A stretch of 64,000 nt of DNA. Source: Geotrypetes seraphini (lineage: Eukaryota; Chordata; Amphibia; Gymnophiona; Dermophiidae). The stretch covers positions 3,596,001 to 3,660,000 of the forward strand of contig NC_047096.1 of the NCBI RefSeq assembly GCF_902459505.1, given 5' to 3'. Made by a program: the position numbers and the translations under genes. Shown here in pieces: positions 9,112 to 33,268 of the stretch (its first letter is position 1; the number at the start of each line of letters is the position of its first letter). The notes beneath the pieces are model-generated. The model had not been told where the DNA came from. It saw only the letters and a program-made list of their open reading frames with translations, and did no database searches.

Positions 9112-11660
9112 AAGTTCAAGTTCAAGTTTACCTTTATTTGATGAATCGCTTATCACAATACCTAAGCGATGTACAATTAAAAACCATCAGAGTGTGGCAA
9201 TACATTTAGTTAATAAAAATCAATTAAGAGACAGACATACATTTAGTTGACAAAAAATCACTTAAGAAACTGACAAAGATTGACGAACATGAAGGGGTGG
9301 GAAGCAAGGGAAGAAGTTACAATTTTGTTATCTGTTAAAGTTTAACATCCAAGGGTAAAAGCACATTGGGTAAAGATGGGTTAAGATGAAAAAGAAGGGT
9401 ATGGAAACCTAAAAAAGACTATGTTTTATAGGTCAAATGCGTCCTGGAATAAATATGTTTTAAAAATTTTCTTAAACGCAACAAGGTCTTTTTCGTTTTT
9501 GATAAAATTTGGAAGGGAGTTCCACAGTGTGGGCGCTTTTACAGAGAATATATCATTGCGTCTTGTGCCTATGATTCTTAATGAAGGGACTGATAGCAAA
9601 TTTAATGAAGAGGATCTTAAGGAACGAGCAGATTTGTGTGGGACAATCATTTTTGCAATAAATTGGGGTTCATTGAAGCTTAATGTTTTGAAAACCAAAA
9701 ATAATATTTTAAAGGTAATTCGGTGAGTTATAGGAAGCCAGTGTGATTTAATTAGTAAGGGGGTAACATGATCAAATTTCTTTGCATTGAATATTAATTT
9801 TACTGCTGTGTTTTGGATGATTTGGAGACGTCTATTTTCTTTTTGAGTTATGTTAATAAAGAGAGCATTGCAATAGTCCAGTTTGGAAATAATAAGAGAG
9901 TGAATTAAAATATTGAGTGATTTTGCTTCCAAAAAAGTAGAAATTGAACGTAAGAGACGTAATCTGTAAAAACAAGATTTAACTATTGCGCTGATATGGT
10001 CATGAAAAGATAGATCAACATCGATTATTACGCCGAGGATTTTCAACTTAGATACTGATTCTAATGGGATGTTATCAAGTATGAATGGTGTTTTTTGAAA
10101 TATGTCACCTTTCCAATTGAAAAGCATGGTTTTTGTTTTTTGGGTATTTAAAGCCAATTTGTTATTATTTAACCAGGTTTTTATTTTTTCTAGTTTGTCA
10201 GTGATAGTTATTATTTCTTCTGTGTTTTCTGGATTGAGAGGGTGCAGTAGTTGAATATCATCAGCGTATGAAAATGTTGTGAATCCTAGTGACTGTGACA
10301 TGGTGATGAGTGGGGATAAGAAAATGTTAAATAGCAGAGGGGATAATATTGATCCTTGTGGAACTCCGGAAGATAAAGAAAAGTTTTCAGAGTAGGACTC
10401 ATTAAATTTAACTCTCGAAATTCGGTTTGATAGAAAGGATGTTAACCACTGTAAGACTTGGCCATCAATCCCTAGTGATTGCAGACGATTAAGAAGAATT
10501 TCATGATCTATGGTGTCGAAAGCTGCGGATAGGTCTAAAGAAAAAAGTGCTACAGATTTATGATGGTCAAGAAAGTAATGAATGTTTGTAACTAGACCGA
10601 TCATAGAATATTCAGTGCTGTGATATTTTCGAAAACCTGTTTGGTTGGGGTGTAATGCATTAGTGGATTCGATGAATTCCGAAAGTTTTTCTGTCAATTT
10701 CATTAAGAATGGTAAGTTTGAAATGGGGCGATAGTTAGATGAGTCATCTGGACTGGATTTGAAGTTTTTTAGGATTGGTGTAACAATAGAGGATTTCCAA
10801 GAGGTGGGAACAGTAGAAGAAGAAAAGCTTTTTTGTATAAGTGATAGAATAAATGGGCCAAAATAAGAAAAATATTTCTTTAAATAGAACGGAGGAATAA
10901 GTTCAGTAGGAGAACTTTTTAAGTTGATTGACTTAAGGTGTCTTTCAATGTCGTTTATAGTTGGAGTTCTAAAATTTAAGCATTTGGCTGTTGGAATGAG
11001 GTTATCTGTGGTTAAGTTTTCACAAACAGAAGAGGTTGATATGTTGGTCGAGAAAGTTTGTCTTATTTTCGATATCTTTTGGCAGAAATAGTTTGCAAGT
11101 TCTTGTGATGTTAGTATCGATTTTTGCATTGATGTGTTTTTATTTTTTTTTTCCGGGTTAACTGATTTTAGAATATTAAAGAGAACGGAAGAATTTTTGG
11201 CCTTTTGGATTTTGTTATTATAGTAAGTTTTTTTTGCTTGAGAAATTTCACTTTTATAATAGAGAGAGGTGTCCTTAAATTTTTGGAGGTTGGTGGGTGA
11301 TTTAGCAGAGCGCCATTTTCTTTCTGCAGCACGAAGTTGAGTTTTTATTAAAGAGAGCTTTTTAGAGTACCACGGGTTTTTTATTCTTCTGTTGACTACT
11401 GTTTTCGTGATTAAAGGTGTTTTAGTGTTTAGTATGGATTCTAGGTGTGTGTTCCAATAATGGAGTTGATCGTCGATAGATTCAAATGAAGGAATAATAA
11501 TAGAAGGGCTAAAATAGGTGAAATATCTGAACTTTCTAATTGAGAGAAATCTCTGTATGAGAATGTTTTGGCTTGGGAGAGATGGTTTAATATCTTTTGA
11601 TGGGGGAAATAAAGATTTAAAGAGATTAAACAGTGATCAGACCACATGACCCTTCCTATT
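9112..11660 (-). mobile_element. 5'-truncated L2-like LINE
   Basis: On the minus strand it runs from the end of the endonuclease (WSDHCLISLNL at 11645) through the reverse transcriptase to a 3' end of AATAAAGGTAAACTTGAACT and more AACTTG units (9112-9135). The 5' part is missing, as is usual for target-primed insertion. Confidence 0.85.
9426..11129 (-). CDS. L2-like LINE reverse transcriptase, open 567 codons
   Basis: RT blocks are in order: SSNYRPISNLPFLMKL, LHPNQTGFRKYHST, FSLDLSAAFDTIDHEIL, GVPQGSILSPLLFNIF, FSYADDIQLL, LKILGVIIDVDLSFHDHI, LDYCNALF, PTLWNSLPNFI and a short end. Sense frame continues upstream of the ATG at 11129 without a stop to about 11.45 kb (NRRIKNPWYSKKLS, LRAAERKWRSAKS), so 11129 is not the true start. 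The endonuclease end at 11647 lies in another frame, so one frameshift separates them. It replicates only the element; it is not a host gene. Confidence 0.85.
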   Translation of the reverse strand: MQKSILTSQELANYFCQKISKIRQTFSTNISTSSVCENLTTDNLIPTAKCLNFRTPTINDIERHLKSINLKSSPTELIPPFYLKKYFSYFGPFILSLIQKSFSSSTVPTSWKSSIVTPILKNFKSSPDDSSNYRPISNLPFLMKLTEKLSEFIESTNALHPNQTGFRKYHSTEYSMIGLVTNIHYFLDHHKSVALFSLDLSAAFDTIDHEILLNRLQSLGIDGQVLQWLTSFLSNRISRVKFNESYSENFSLSSGVPQGSILSPLLFNIFLSPLITMSQSLGFTTFSYADDIQLLHPLNPENTEEIITITDKLEKIKTWLNNNKLALNTQKTKTMLFNWKGDIFQKTPFILDNIPLESVSKLKILGVIIDVDLSFHDHISAIVKSCFYRLRLLRSISTFLEAKSLNILIHSLIISKLDYCNALFINITQKENRRLQIIQNTAVKLIFNAKKFDHVTPLLIKSHWLPITHRITFKILFLVFKTLSFNEPQFIAKMIVPHKSARSLRSSSLNLLSVPSLRIIGTRRNDIFSVKAPTLWNSLPNFIKNEKDLVAFKKIFKTYLFQDAFDL

Positions 11661-11821
11661 CATCTGCTGTAACAGACCCAGAATGTCAACCTGACCGGTG
11701 CCACTACCACATACACTAAGACAGGGAGCTGACCCTGAAGGAAGTGAAATTGTAACTCTTAAAGCCCATTTCTAAACTGTCTAATGCAACTCCTGGGACA
11801 TAACGATGAGCTACAGTATTC

Positions 11822-12110
11822 ACGGGGGTTCCGTTCCAGGAACCCCTGCGAATATTAAAAAAAACCCACGAATACAGTTTTTCACCTGGGGAGGCAGTAG
11901 AGAGCAGCTGGAGCGCTGGTGAGTTAAGGAAATCACTCGCGGTCTGCTCCGACCGCCTCTTCCTGCACTAAAATCAGGCTTCACCAATCAGAAGTTGCTT
12001 TGACACGCAGCTCCTGATTGGTGAAGCCCGACTTTAGCACAGGAAGTCCTGGTCGGAGAATACCGCGAATGACCGGGACCGCGAACGACTGGGGGAACAC
12101 TGTCCTTGAA
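11822..12110. mobile_element. MITE with inner hairpin
   Basis: Left end ACAGTATTCACGGGGGTTCC, right region GACCGCGAACGACTGG and GGGAACACTGT. A 17-bp stem, GGCTTCACCAATCAG with its complement CTGATTGGTGAAGCC, lies at 11975-12030. Class is uncertain; a TA-target element is possible. Confidence 0.4.
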
Positions 12111-12580
12111 CTCTTAACTACGTATTTGGAACTATGACCCAACTGATCTACCTGTACCAGCAACTCTATTGAATGTCCGTGTCAAAGTGTCCATTGTAAC
12201 TTCCTGGGTAACTGACCCAACCTCTTGTAATGTAATCCGACCTTGAACTGAATAGAAACATAACATAACATATCGTGTCTATGCGGACGGTATACAATTT
12301 TTCTTTCCGGTGAGAGAGTCGCTTGATGCGTCCATTTGGTTTTTGAATGAAACCATGGCTAGCATAAAAGGGTGGCTGGATGCTGACTGTTGACAAGACC
12401 AATGTCCTGTTTTTATCAAAGGATGTTAGACCAGGCCTAGTACCGTCAAGCAAAGCTGTTAGATTCTGTAATTAAGTAGGCCTGGGAGTTATTATAGACT
12501 TGCAGCTAACCCTTAAACAGCTTTGTATCTGCAGTTGTTGCGTAATCTATATTTATATCTTTCCTGAAGTGATTATAAGC
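12111..12580. other. No gene recognised
   Basis: 12380-12560 may be LINE-derived (the end of an RT frame), but is too decayed to name. Confidence 0.3.
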
Positions 12581-12584
12581 ATGT

Positions 12585-12705
12585 TCTCCAGATGGTTGTG
12601 ACGTCCAGCCTTGACTACTGCAACATTGCGTTGTTAGACGTTCCCGCTACTGTGTTGCATGCTTTGCGGGTCGTACAAAATTCCATCGTTAGGGTATTGT
12701 TTAGA
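12585..12705 (+). pseudogene. LINE reverse transcriptase scrap
   Basis: VTSSLDYCNIALLDVPATVL and VVQNSIVRVLF match the post-palm block of L2/CR1 LINEs. Confidence 0.55.
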
Positions 12706-12975
12706 CCAGTGTCTCGCAAACTTTCCGGCCGGCGGCACACTAAATCCAGTGCCCCGGCCGGAAGGCACCCGGAAGTGCACAGATGTCGACACGATGATGT
12801 CATGCGCATATGTGGAGGCCCATCTGGCTGCGACCCGCTTCGATGGAGGGATCCAGGAGGTGCAGGGAGAGGAGGAGAGACGCCAGCCAGGAAGAGAGTC
12901 ATCCCCCCATGAGATGCAAGCCCTGTGGGCAGGCAGCCGGCAGTGTGTTGCTGTTGGTCGATTTCGGCCTCCATA
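12706..12975. mobile_element. Possible hAT element left part
   Basis: CAGTGTCTCGCAAACTTTCC after the LINE scrap is a typical hAT left terminus; the GC-rich body includes GATGATGTCATGCGCATATG. The right end is not located. Confidence 0.35.
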
Positions 12976-13690
12976 GGTTGGCCCCCAAACACCAGACTAG
13001 ACTGTGCTTCCTCAGTTACGTTCCTCAGGACACTGGGACTTTTCTGTCCCGTCAAGAAAGGAGATCAGAATGCAAATGATGAGGGCAAGAGTGTTCTGCG
13101 TTGGTCCTGAGGCATGGAACAACAATGGATCTAACAAAATGTCATCTTTTCTGCATAGTTGAAGGTGCAGTGAGCCTGATTTTGGGTTCTGCTGCATATG
13201 ACAACAGTTTTATGCTTTGTGTTATACTGTTTTATGTATGCGTTTGTATGTTGAAGTTTTATTAAGTATGCTAATCTGTGCTTCGCTTTGTATAAGGCAA
13301 ATAATAAACAATACGAATGCAAATATCAATTTTCATTTATTCAGACTTACTAGACTTTCTTTTCTGGTGAACAGATCTAGGTGATATACAGACTAATAAA
13401 AATTATAGGCAAAACCCCATAAAAAATTGAAACGAGTCACACATACTGTCAGCATTCATCCATGCAAGCAGAGAAGTTTTAAAATCACCATTTCACCGAC
13501 TGCAGGAAAACGCCCAGAGATTCCACCCTCCCCCCAACACCACCAAATCACTTCTCCAAAAAGTGTGATTGCAAAGCTCTTATACAAAGAGACGGGGGCA
13601 AAATGTTCCAATAAGCTATGAAGGTACTAAGTACTACATTTAAAACAAATCAGAGAAAACTCCTTGCAAGAGGATGCAATAAAAGTAGTT
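12976..13690. other. No gene recognised
   Basis: Contains LINE-like C-terminal scraps (GPEAWNNN near 13110) and an AT-rich stretch; no host exon seen. Confidence 0.3.
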
Positions 13691-13697
13691 AGTTTAA

Positions 13698-13915
13698 CTG
13701 GGTTTAAAAAAAGGTTTGGACAGACTCCTGAAAGAAAAGTCTATAAACCATTATAAAGGGGAGAGCCATTGCTTATCCCTGGGATCAATAGCCTGCAATC
13801 TTGCCACTTCGTGGGATCCTGCCAAGGATTTGTGACCTGAACTGGCCACTGTTGGAAACGGGATGTCGGGTTAGAAGAACCTTTGGTCTGACCCAATGTG
13901 ACTATTCTGAGTTAG
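13698..13915 (+). mobile_element. CR1-like 3' tail
   Basis: AAAAAGGTTTGGACAGACTC, CTGGGATCAATAGC, CCTGAACTGGCCACTGTTGG and GGTCTGACCCAATGTGACTA match the tail found at 15.15, 22.7 and 49.95 kb. Confidence 0.6.
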
Positions 13916-14103
13916 CAAAATAACTGATCTATATCTTGTCAGAAGGAGCACAATTATTACAATTTAACAGTTCCCCTTGTTACTGTATTCATGAAAATTT
14001 CTTGTATACATCAATAACCCAGTCCCATTCAATCAGAAAACATGGCAGCCAGTCTGCCTCAGGGGCAGCAGATTGTTCCAGAATTGCTCTTCACACTCTC
14101 ATC

Positions 14104-28383
<14,280 letters not shown>

Positions 28384-28496
28384 TTTCCAGCTGCAGATTC
28401 TGCAAATACCTCTCACTCGCTCTTACTAGTGGGTCTACCCTTCTCCTACTTACAGAAAGCAGTGCCACCCTAACCAGGACGCCATTGGGGGAACTT

Positions 28497-28537
28497 TGAT
28501 AAGGCTATTGTAGTCAGCAAATCGTAAGCAAATATAT
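28497..28537 (-). promoter_or_regulatory. Possible CTSE promoter elements (TATA-like, GATA-like)
   Basis: About 115-155 bp upstream of the CTSE ATG, the minus strand has TATATTT (about 28537-28530) and CCTTATCA (28504-28497), a GATA-factor site in reverse. GATA factors act in gastric epithelium, where cathepsin E is expressed. This is motif matching only. Confidence 0.2.
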
Positions 28538-28741
28538 CAGGCTGAGTGCAAACAGCTTGAGCTAATTGCTTTGTTCAGAATTAGTCACTGATTGGAGTCT
28601 GTTAGGCTGATGGGGACAGAGGGCCAGGGTTCATCTGAGTTACTCCCTCTGTATAAGGAAAGATTAAGGGGGAGTTATTAAGGTGGGTAATGGTCATAAC
28701 ACACATTAAAAGGCAATAATTTGTATTATATTACCATAATG

Positions 28742-29055
28742 GAAACAGAGAAACATGGTGGCAGATAAAGGCCAAATGGCCCATCCCTTTGAGATCTCAC
28801 GTGCTTCTCCCACTCTTTCTTGAATTCAGACACAAGTCTGTGTCTCCGCTACCTCTTCCAGGAGACTGGTCCATGCATCTACCATCCTCTCTGTCAAAAA
28901 GTATTTCCTTAGATTACTCCAGAGCCTATCACCTTTTAACTTCATCCTATGTCCTCTCATTGCAGAGTTTCCTTTCAAATGAAAGAGACTCAACTATTTA
29001 CATCATGTAGGTATTTAAACGTCTCTATCATATCTCCCCTCTCCCGCCTTTCCTC
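28742..29055 (-). mobile_element. CR1-like C-terminus and 3' tail, reversed
   Basis: GGCAGATAAAGGCCAAATGG, then reverse-complement CR1 coding sequence with CAAAAAGTATTTCCTTAGA and CTATCATATCTCCCCTCTCC. Confidence 0.6.
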
Positions 29056-29059
29056 CAAT

Positions 29060-29330
29060 GATCTCAAGGCGAAGAATGCACAAGGGCTCCAGTGCGTTCA
29101 AAACGCAGTGATCAGACTTCTGGAAGACCTCCATGCCCACGATCCCGTCTCCCAGGCTCTAGCGTCGGCTCACTGGCTGCCCGTAGCCAACCGTTGTGTC
29201 TTCAAGGGCCTGATGCTAGCGTTCAAATCCTTGTGCGACATGAAGCCGGGCTACGTGATGGCTAAACTTCCTCCGTAGAAAAGCAATAAAAACCTACCTC
29301 TTCACCTAAACCCCTGCCCTTGACCCATGG
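29060..29330 (+). pseudogene. LINE reverse transcriptase C-terminal scrap
   Basis: LQCVQNAVIRLLEDLHAHDP, ASAHWLPVANRCVFKGLMLA and FKSLCDMKPGYV match the block after LDYCN in CR1/L2-group LINEs. Confidence 0.6.
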
Positions 29331-29477
29331 ACCACAAAGAAATGTAGATTGGTACCAGAACCAGTAGGTGTTATGTAAGGAAAACTTGTAAAGATAACTA
29401 AGGCAAATCGTAATCAGACCCCTGGTGTGTGCCAAGTTAGGATAAGAACTTGTATTGTAATCTTAGACTGAAATTAT

Positions 29478-29621
29478 GGGCTCCTTTTACTAAGGTGCTC
29501 TTGCAGTCTTAGCGCACACAGGATATTACTGCACGCTACGCGGCTAGAACTAACGCCAGCTCAATGTAGCGTGCACTATTCCGCCCGTTAACGCCCTAAC
29601 GCAGCTTCGTAAAAGGAGCCC
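29478..29621. mobile_element. Fold-back MITE, GGGCTCCTTTTAC ends
   Basis: GGGCTCCTTTTACTAAGGTG ... CAGCTTCGTAAAAGGAGCCC, flanked by TAT on both sides. Confidence 0.65.
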
Positions 29622-29644
29622 TATGCTTTTTCCCGCTAGTCCAA

Positions 29645-29830
29645 ATTTAATTTTAATTTAATTTAATTTAATTCTTATATACTGCTAATAAAAGTGAGGT
29701 TTCTAAGCGGTTTACAAAAATGATGCATTAAAGATACAATAAATAAAAACTAAATAAGTAAGATAGGGACTTGGAAATTCCCTAACTGTCCCAAAGGCTC
29801 ACAATCTAACTAAAGTACCTGAAGAAACAG
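29645..29830 (-). mobile_element. LINE 3'-end fragment, reversed
   Basis: TTATATACTGCTAATAAAAG, TTCTAAGCGGTTTACAAAAA and CAAAGGCTCACAATCTAACT are the usual reversed 3' end of an L2-like LINE. Confidence 0.45.
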
Positions 29831-29984
29831 TATGAAAAATAAAAATAAAAAGACAGAGGTAGAGATAGAAATGAAATATTCTAAAGATAGAATTAAAATA
29901 ATAATTAAAGTAAACAAAACAGAGATAAAAATAAGCATAGAGAGAAACAGAAACACACTCCAAAAAAGCCTCAAGATCTTTGAC

Positions 29985-30722
29985 ATTATTTCAGTCAAAC
30001 AGGTTTTAATTAATAATCAAATTTTTGATATTGTCCCTTCTATTAGGATTTTGGGGGTTATACTAGACCGCGATTAGCATTTGAAGAGCATACGGACTTC
30101 TTGATAAAGAAATGTTTTCGGACCCTTTGGAAATGACGAACTATTAAAAGATATTTTAGACTTTTAGTACAATCTTTAATTTTATCAATTCTTGACTTGT
30201 AATATCGTCTATTTGGCATCTTACAAGAAAAATGTAAAACGTATTTGTTTAATACAAAATGCAGCCGTGCGTTTCATTTTTGGTCCTTTTTATCGGCAGC
30301 TGCATTGGTTGCCTTTGAAGCCCGTATTCTTTTTAAGTTTAGCTGTCTGTGCTTTAAAGCCCTTTCTGGGCTGGCTCCAGGTTATTTGTTATAGATCATT
30401 AAAAAATACCGTAATGATTTTATGTTTATGTACCCCTCTATTAAGTCCTGTCAATTTAAAAGATTTTTAAATAGGACATTTGCTTTTCAATTAGGAAAAT
30501 TGAATTCTTGGTTGACGCCTTTGATTTTTCAAATGTTTTCGTATACTGCTTTCAGAAGGATTTTTAAAACATATTTGTTTGATAAATTTATTACATAATT
30601 GTTCTCAATTTTAACTTTATTATGTTTCATATGTATATTTTCACTGATTGTCCGGTTCTTTTTTGTGAACTGCCCGGAACTTTTGTGGGTGGGCGGTATA
30701 CAAGAATAAAGTTATGTAAGTT
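29985..30722 (+). pseudogene. LINE reverse transcriptase C-terminal fragment
   Basis: SVKQVLINNQIFDIVPSIRI and LGVILDRD, then frame-shifted pieces around an HWLPLKP block, ending TGATTGTCCGGTTC ... GGCGGTATACAAGAATAAAG. Several frame breaks. Confidence 0.6.
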
Positions 30723-31159
30723 TAATCTGTAATGAGCTCTTTGGGGACAAAGGATAGAAAACAAATTTAAAAAATAAATAAAAGATAATATTTGTTTAGG
30801 ATCTGAGGCCTGTGGGTGATGTGGCTACTTGTCTGATGGCCACGTGAGTCACCCAGTGGTCTCAGATAGCCATGCCGCACACACGAGAAGCTCTTCTCTC
30901 TGTCTCTGGGACATCTTAGATCTGCTAAACCTTTCAGAGGCTGGTCAGTCAGCGCTCCATGACCGCCATCTCCTGGCCAGATGCAGAAATTCCTGACAAA
31001 GAAGTAGACTGGCTTCAACCAACTGGCCACAAAGACATTTCTCATGCAGAAAGACCAGTGTTTTCAACGCCTCCTCTGGTTTCACAACAGTTTTGCACTG
31101 TTGCTCTCCAGTCAATTCTCCACAGAAGGCTGGTCCCCACCCACTGTCCCTCTCTCAAT

Positions 31160-31360
31160 AGCAACATAATAATAATAATAATAATTTTATTTTTTATATA
31201 CCGCTATACCATAAGTTACAACAAGATACATGTAATGAGAGTATGAGATGTTTACAATGAGATACATAAGTTCAAAGCGGTTTACAACAAGATACATGCA
31301 ATTAGAGTATGAGATGTTTACAACAAGATACATACAGTGAGGGTAAGAAATGTAATGGGA
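31160..31360. repeat. ATA microsatellite and short tandem repeat
   Basis: ATAATAATAATAATAAT then TATACCGCTATACCATAAG; ACAACAAGATACATG and GAGTATGAGATGTTTACAA recur at about 31215 and 31285. Probably a LINE or SINE end. Confidence 0.5.
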
Positions 31361-31399
31361 AAAGAAAAGAACTTTCAGGGATACAAAAATTACAAATGG

Positions 31400-33101
31400 G
31401 GGGGGGAGGTGCAGTCCTCCAGGGCATCGCTGTAAAATTAACACAACATAATCAAAAATATGATGGTTCTTTAGTAAACTCTCATGGATGTTTTACGGTG
31501 CATAAATGTGCATAAATGCTCCTAGTTACTAAAATCCTGTCCTTGATTCATGCTGATTTTTAATTACACATTAAATTTTGGCTTTGCCAGGCTACTTCTA
31601 GCTGGGTGCAATATGTATATACAGAACGCAGCATGAAATATCTGTTTTGTTGGTGTAATATTGAGTGTCTGTTCTTGTATTTAACTACGCAGCGGGATTA
31701 TCCTTCATGTTTCATCGGGGGATTCCATACGTTATCGTATCATGCAGTATGGCCATCGAAACTCCAGAGCGTGTGAATCACCCTGGACAGTAATGAAGCT
31801 GCCACACCCGTCAGATTGCGTCTGGTATAAAACGGCTGAATTCTGCAGGGTTCAGCGGAAAGCAAAGCCGCTCATCCAATCCCTTCATTAGCGTCCAGCG
31901 GCTTCAAAAAGGAGCAGAGTGGACTTTAATATCCAGTGTCCACTCTTTTAAGCTTACTTCATTAGATTGGCTGCTGACACATTTCCACTTAGCAAGCATG
32001 GCTGCCCCCCTCCTGCCAGGAGCAGTGAAAATTCTCCTCATTAAAATACAAAGCACACAGCACCCCTTGATCACTAATAAAGACATTTTAATAGCAGTTC
32101 TGTAACTCGTGGTCCTGGGGCTTCAGCCAGAGCCATTAATGCACTTCTAGGGCTCCAGGCAGATGTGGAAACGTCTGGTGTTGTCATGTCCGTCTCCGGA
32201 TCACTGGAGGCTGGCTGTCAGCAGCTGGAAAGCTCTGGAGAATCTGTGACGTGAGGGCTGATTCCAGAGGTGCATTTTCTGCTGAATAAAAAGCTATTTC
32301 ATTAATAAAATTTTCTATAGCTCCTTCCAAGGGACGAACACTAATTGAAAGCCAGAATACAGGCAAGGGACGGCAGACTGGCCTGCAATTACCCTGAAAA
32401 CAAATCTAGAAAGTAAAGGTCTTTGCTCCCCTTCTCGTTGTTTTTTTTTTTTTTTTTACATATTGTAGTTCCAGCCGTCCTTTCCCGCTTGTCTCTGTTA
32501 ATTTTTTGGTAGTTTATTAGTCCTTAAAAGCTAGTATTTGCCCTTCTGTTGTTGTGTGATTTTTAAACTGTATTTTAGTCAGTAGATGGTTTTAACATTT
32601 TTGCACACCGCCTAGAAGGTTTGATTAAGCGGCATAAGAAATAAAATTAAAAAAAACAACCTTGAAACTTGAACCTTTCCAAACTGCCCTTCTACAATAT
32701 TACTAGAATCTAAGCAAGGACTATAATCCCTGTGGCATACCATGGTAATGTCCTTTTCCTCACACATTACCTTCTGTCTCCTCACAATAATCCAGGCAGT
32801 CTCTGTAAAGCTCAGTTTATATGTTGTCAACATGGAATTGCATTTATTAATCTTGTTAATTCACCTTAAAAATGTTAATGTGTGCAAAATCAATTTCATG
32901 CATGTTAACCTATGAAATAACACTTGTGCTGTAAATCAATTTCAGTACCTTAAAAATGAATGAGTGAAATGAAAAAAAACAAACCCAAAGTGAAATTTTT
33001 TGGCCAATGCAAAGCACCGCATCCAGTGCTCCCACTGCCCCCTATCCTGTAAGCCACTGGATTCCACAAACTGAACTGTCCATTCATTTACACACCAACC
33101 A
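31400..33101. other. AVPR1B-CTSE intergenic stretch, nothing recognised
   Basis: No host exon or clear repeat; a T run at 32441-32457 and AT-rich parts. The AVPR1B 3' UTR must start at 33101, but its end is not clear. Confidence 0.4.
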
Positions 33102-33268
33102 CTAGTTCTCCCTCTTCAGGCTGGAGTGGGTGGTCCGGCAGCAGCAGCAGAAGTGCCTGAGGGTGTCCTGCAGGAGGGACCCATTGAAGAACATGTAAAT
33201 CCAGGGGTTGCAACAGCTGCTTACGCTGGCCAGGAGCATAGTGATGGTGAAAGCAATGTCGGAGGACT
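33102..33268 (-). CDS. AVPR1B: AVPR1B exon 2 (TM7 and tail)
   Basis: Acceptor CTTCAG|AG completes a Glu codon. The exon then encodes [20 protein letters not shown], a CCCC palmitoylation-type cluster and a short basic end; stop TAG is 33104-33102. I see no in-frame donor before the stop. Confidence 0.93.
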
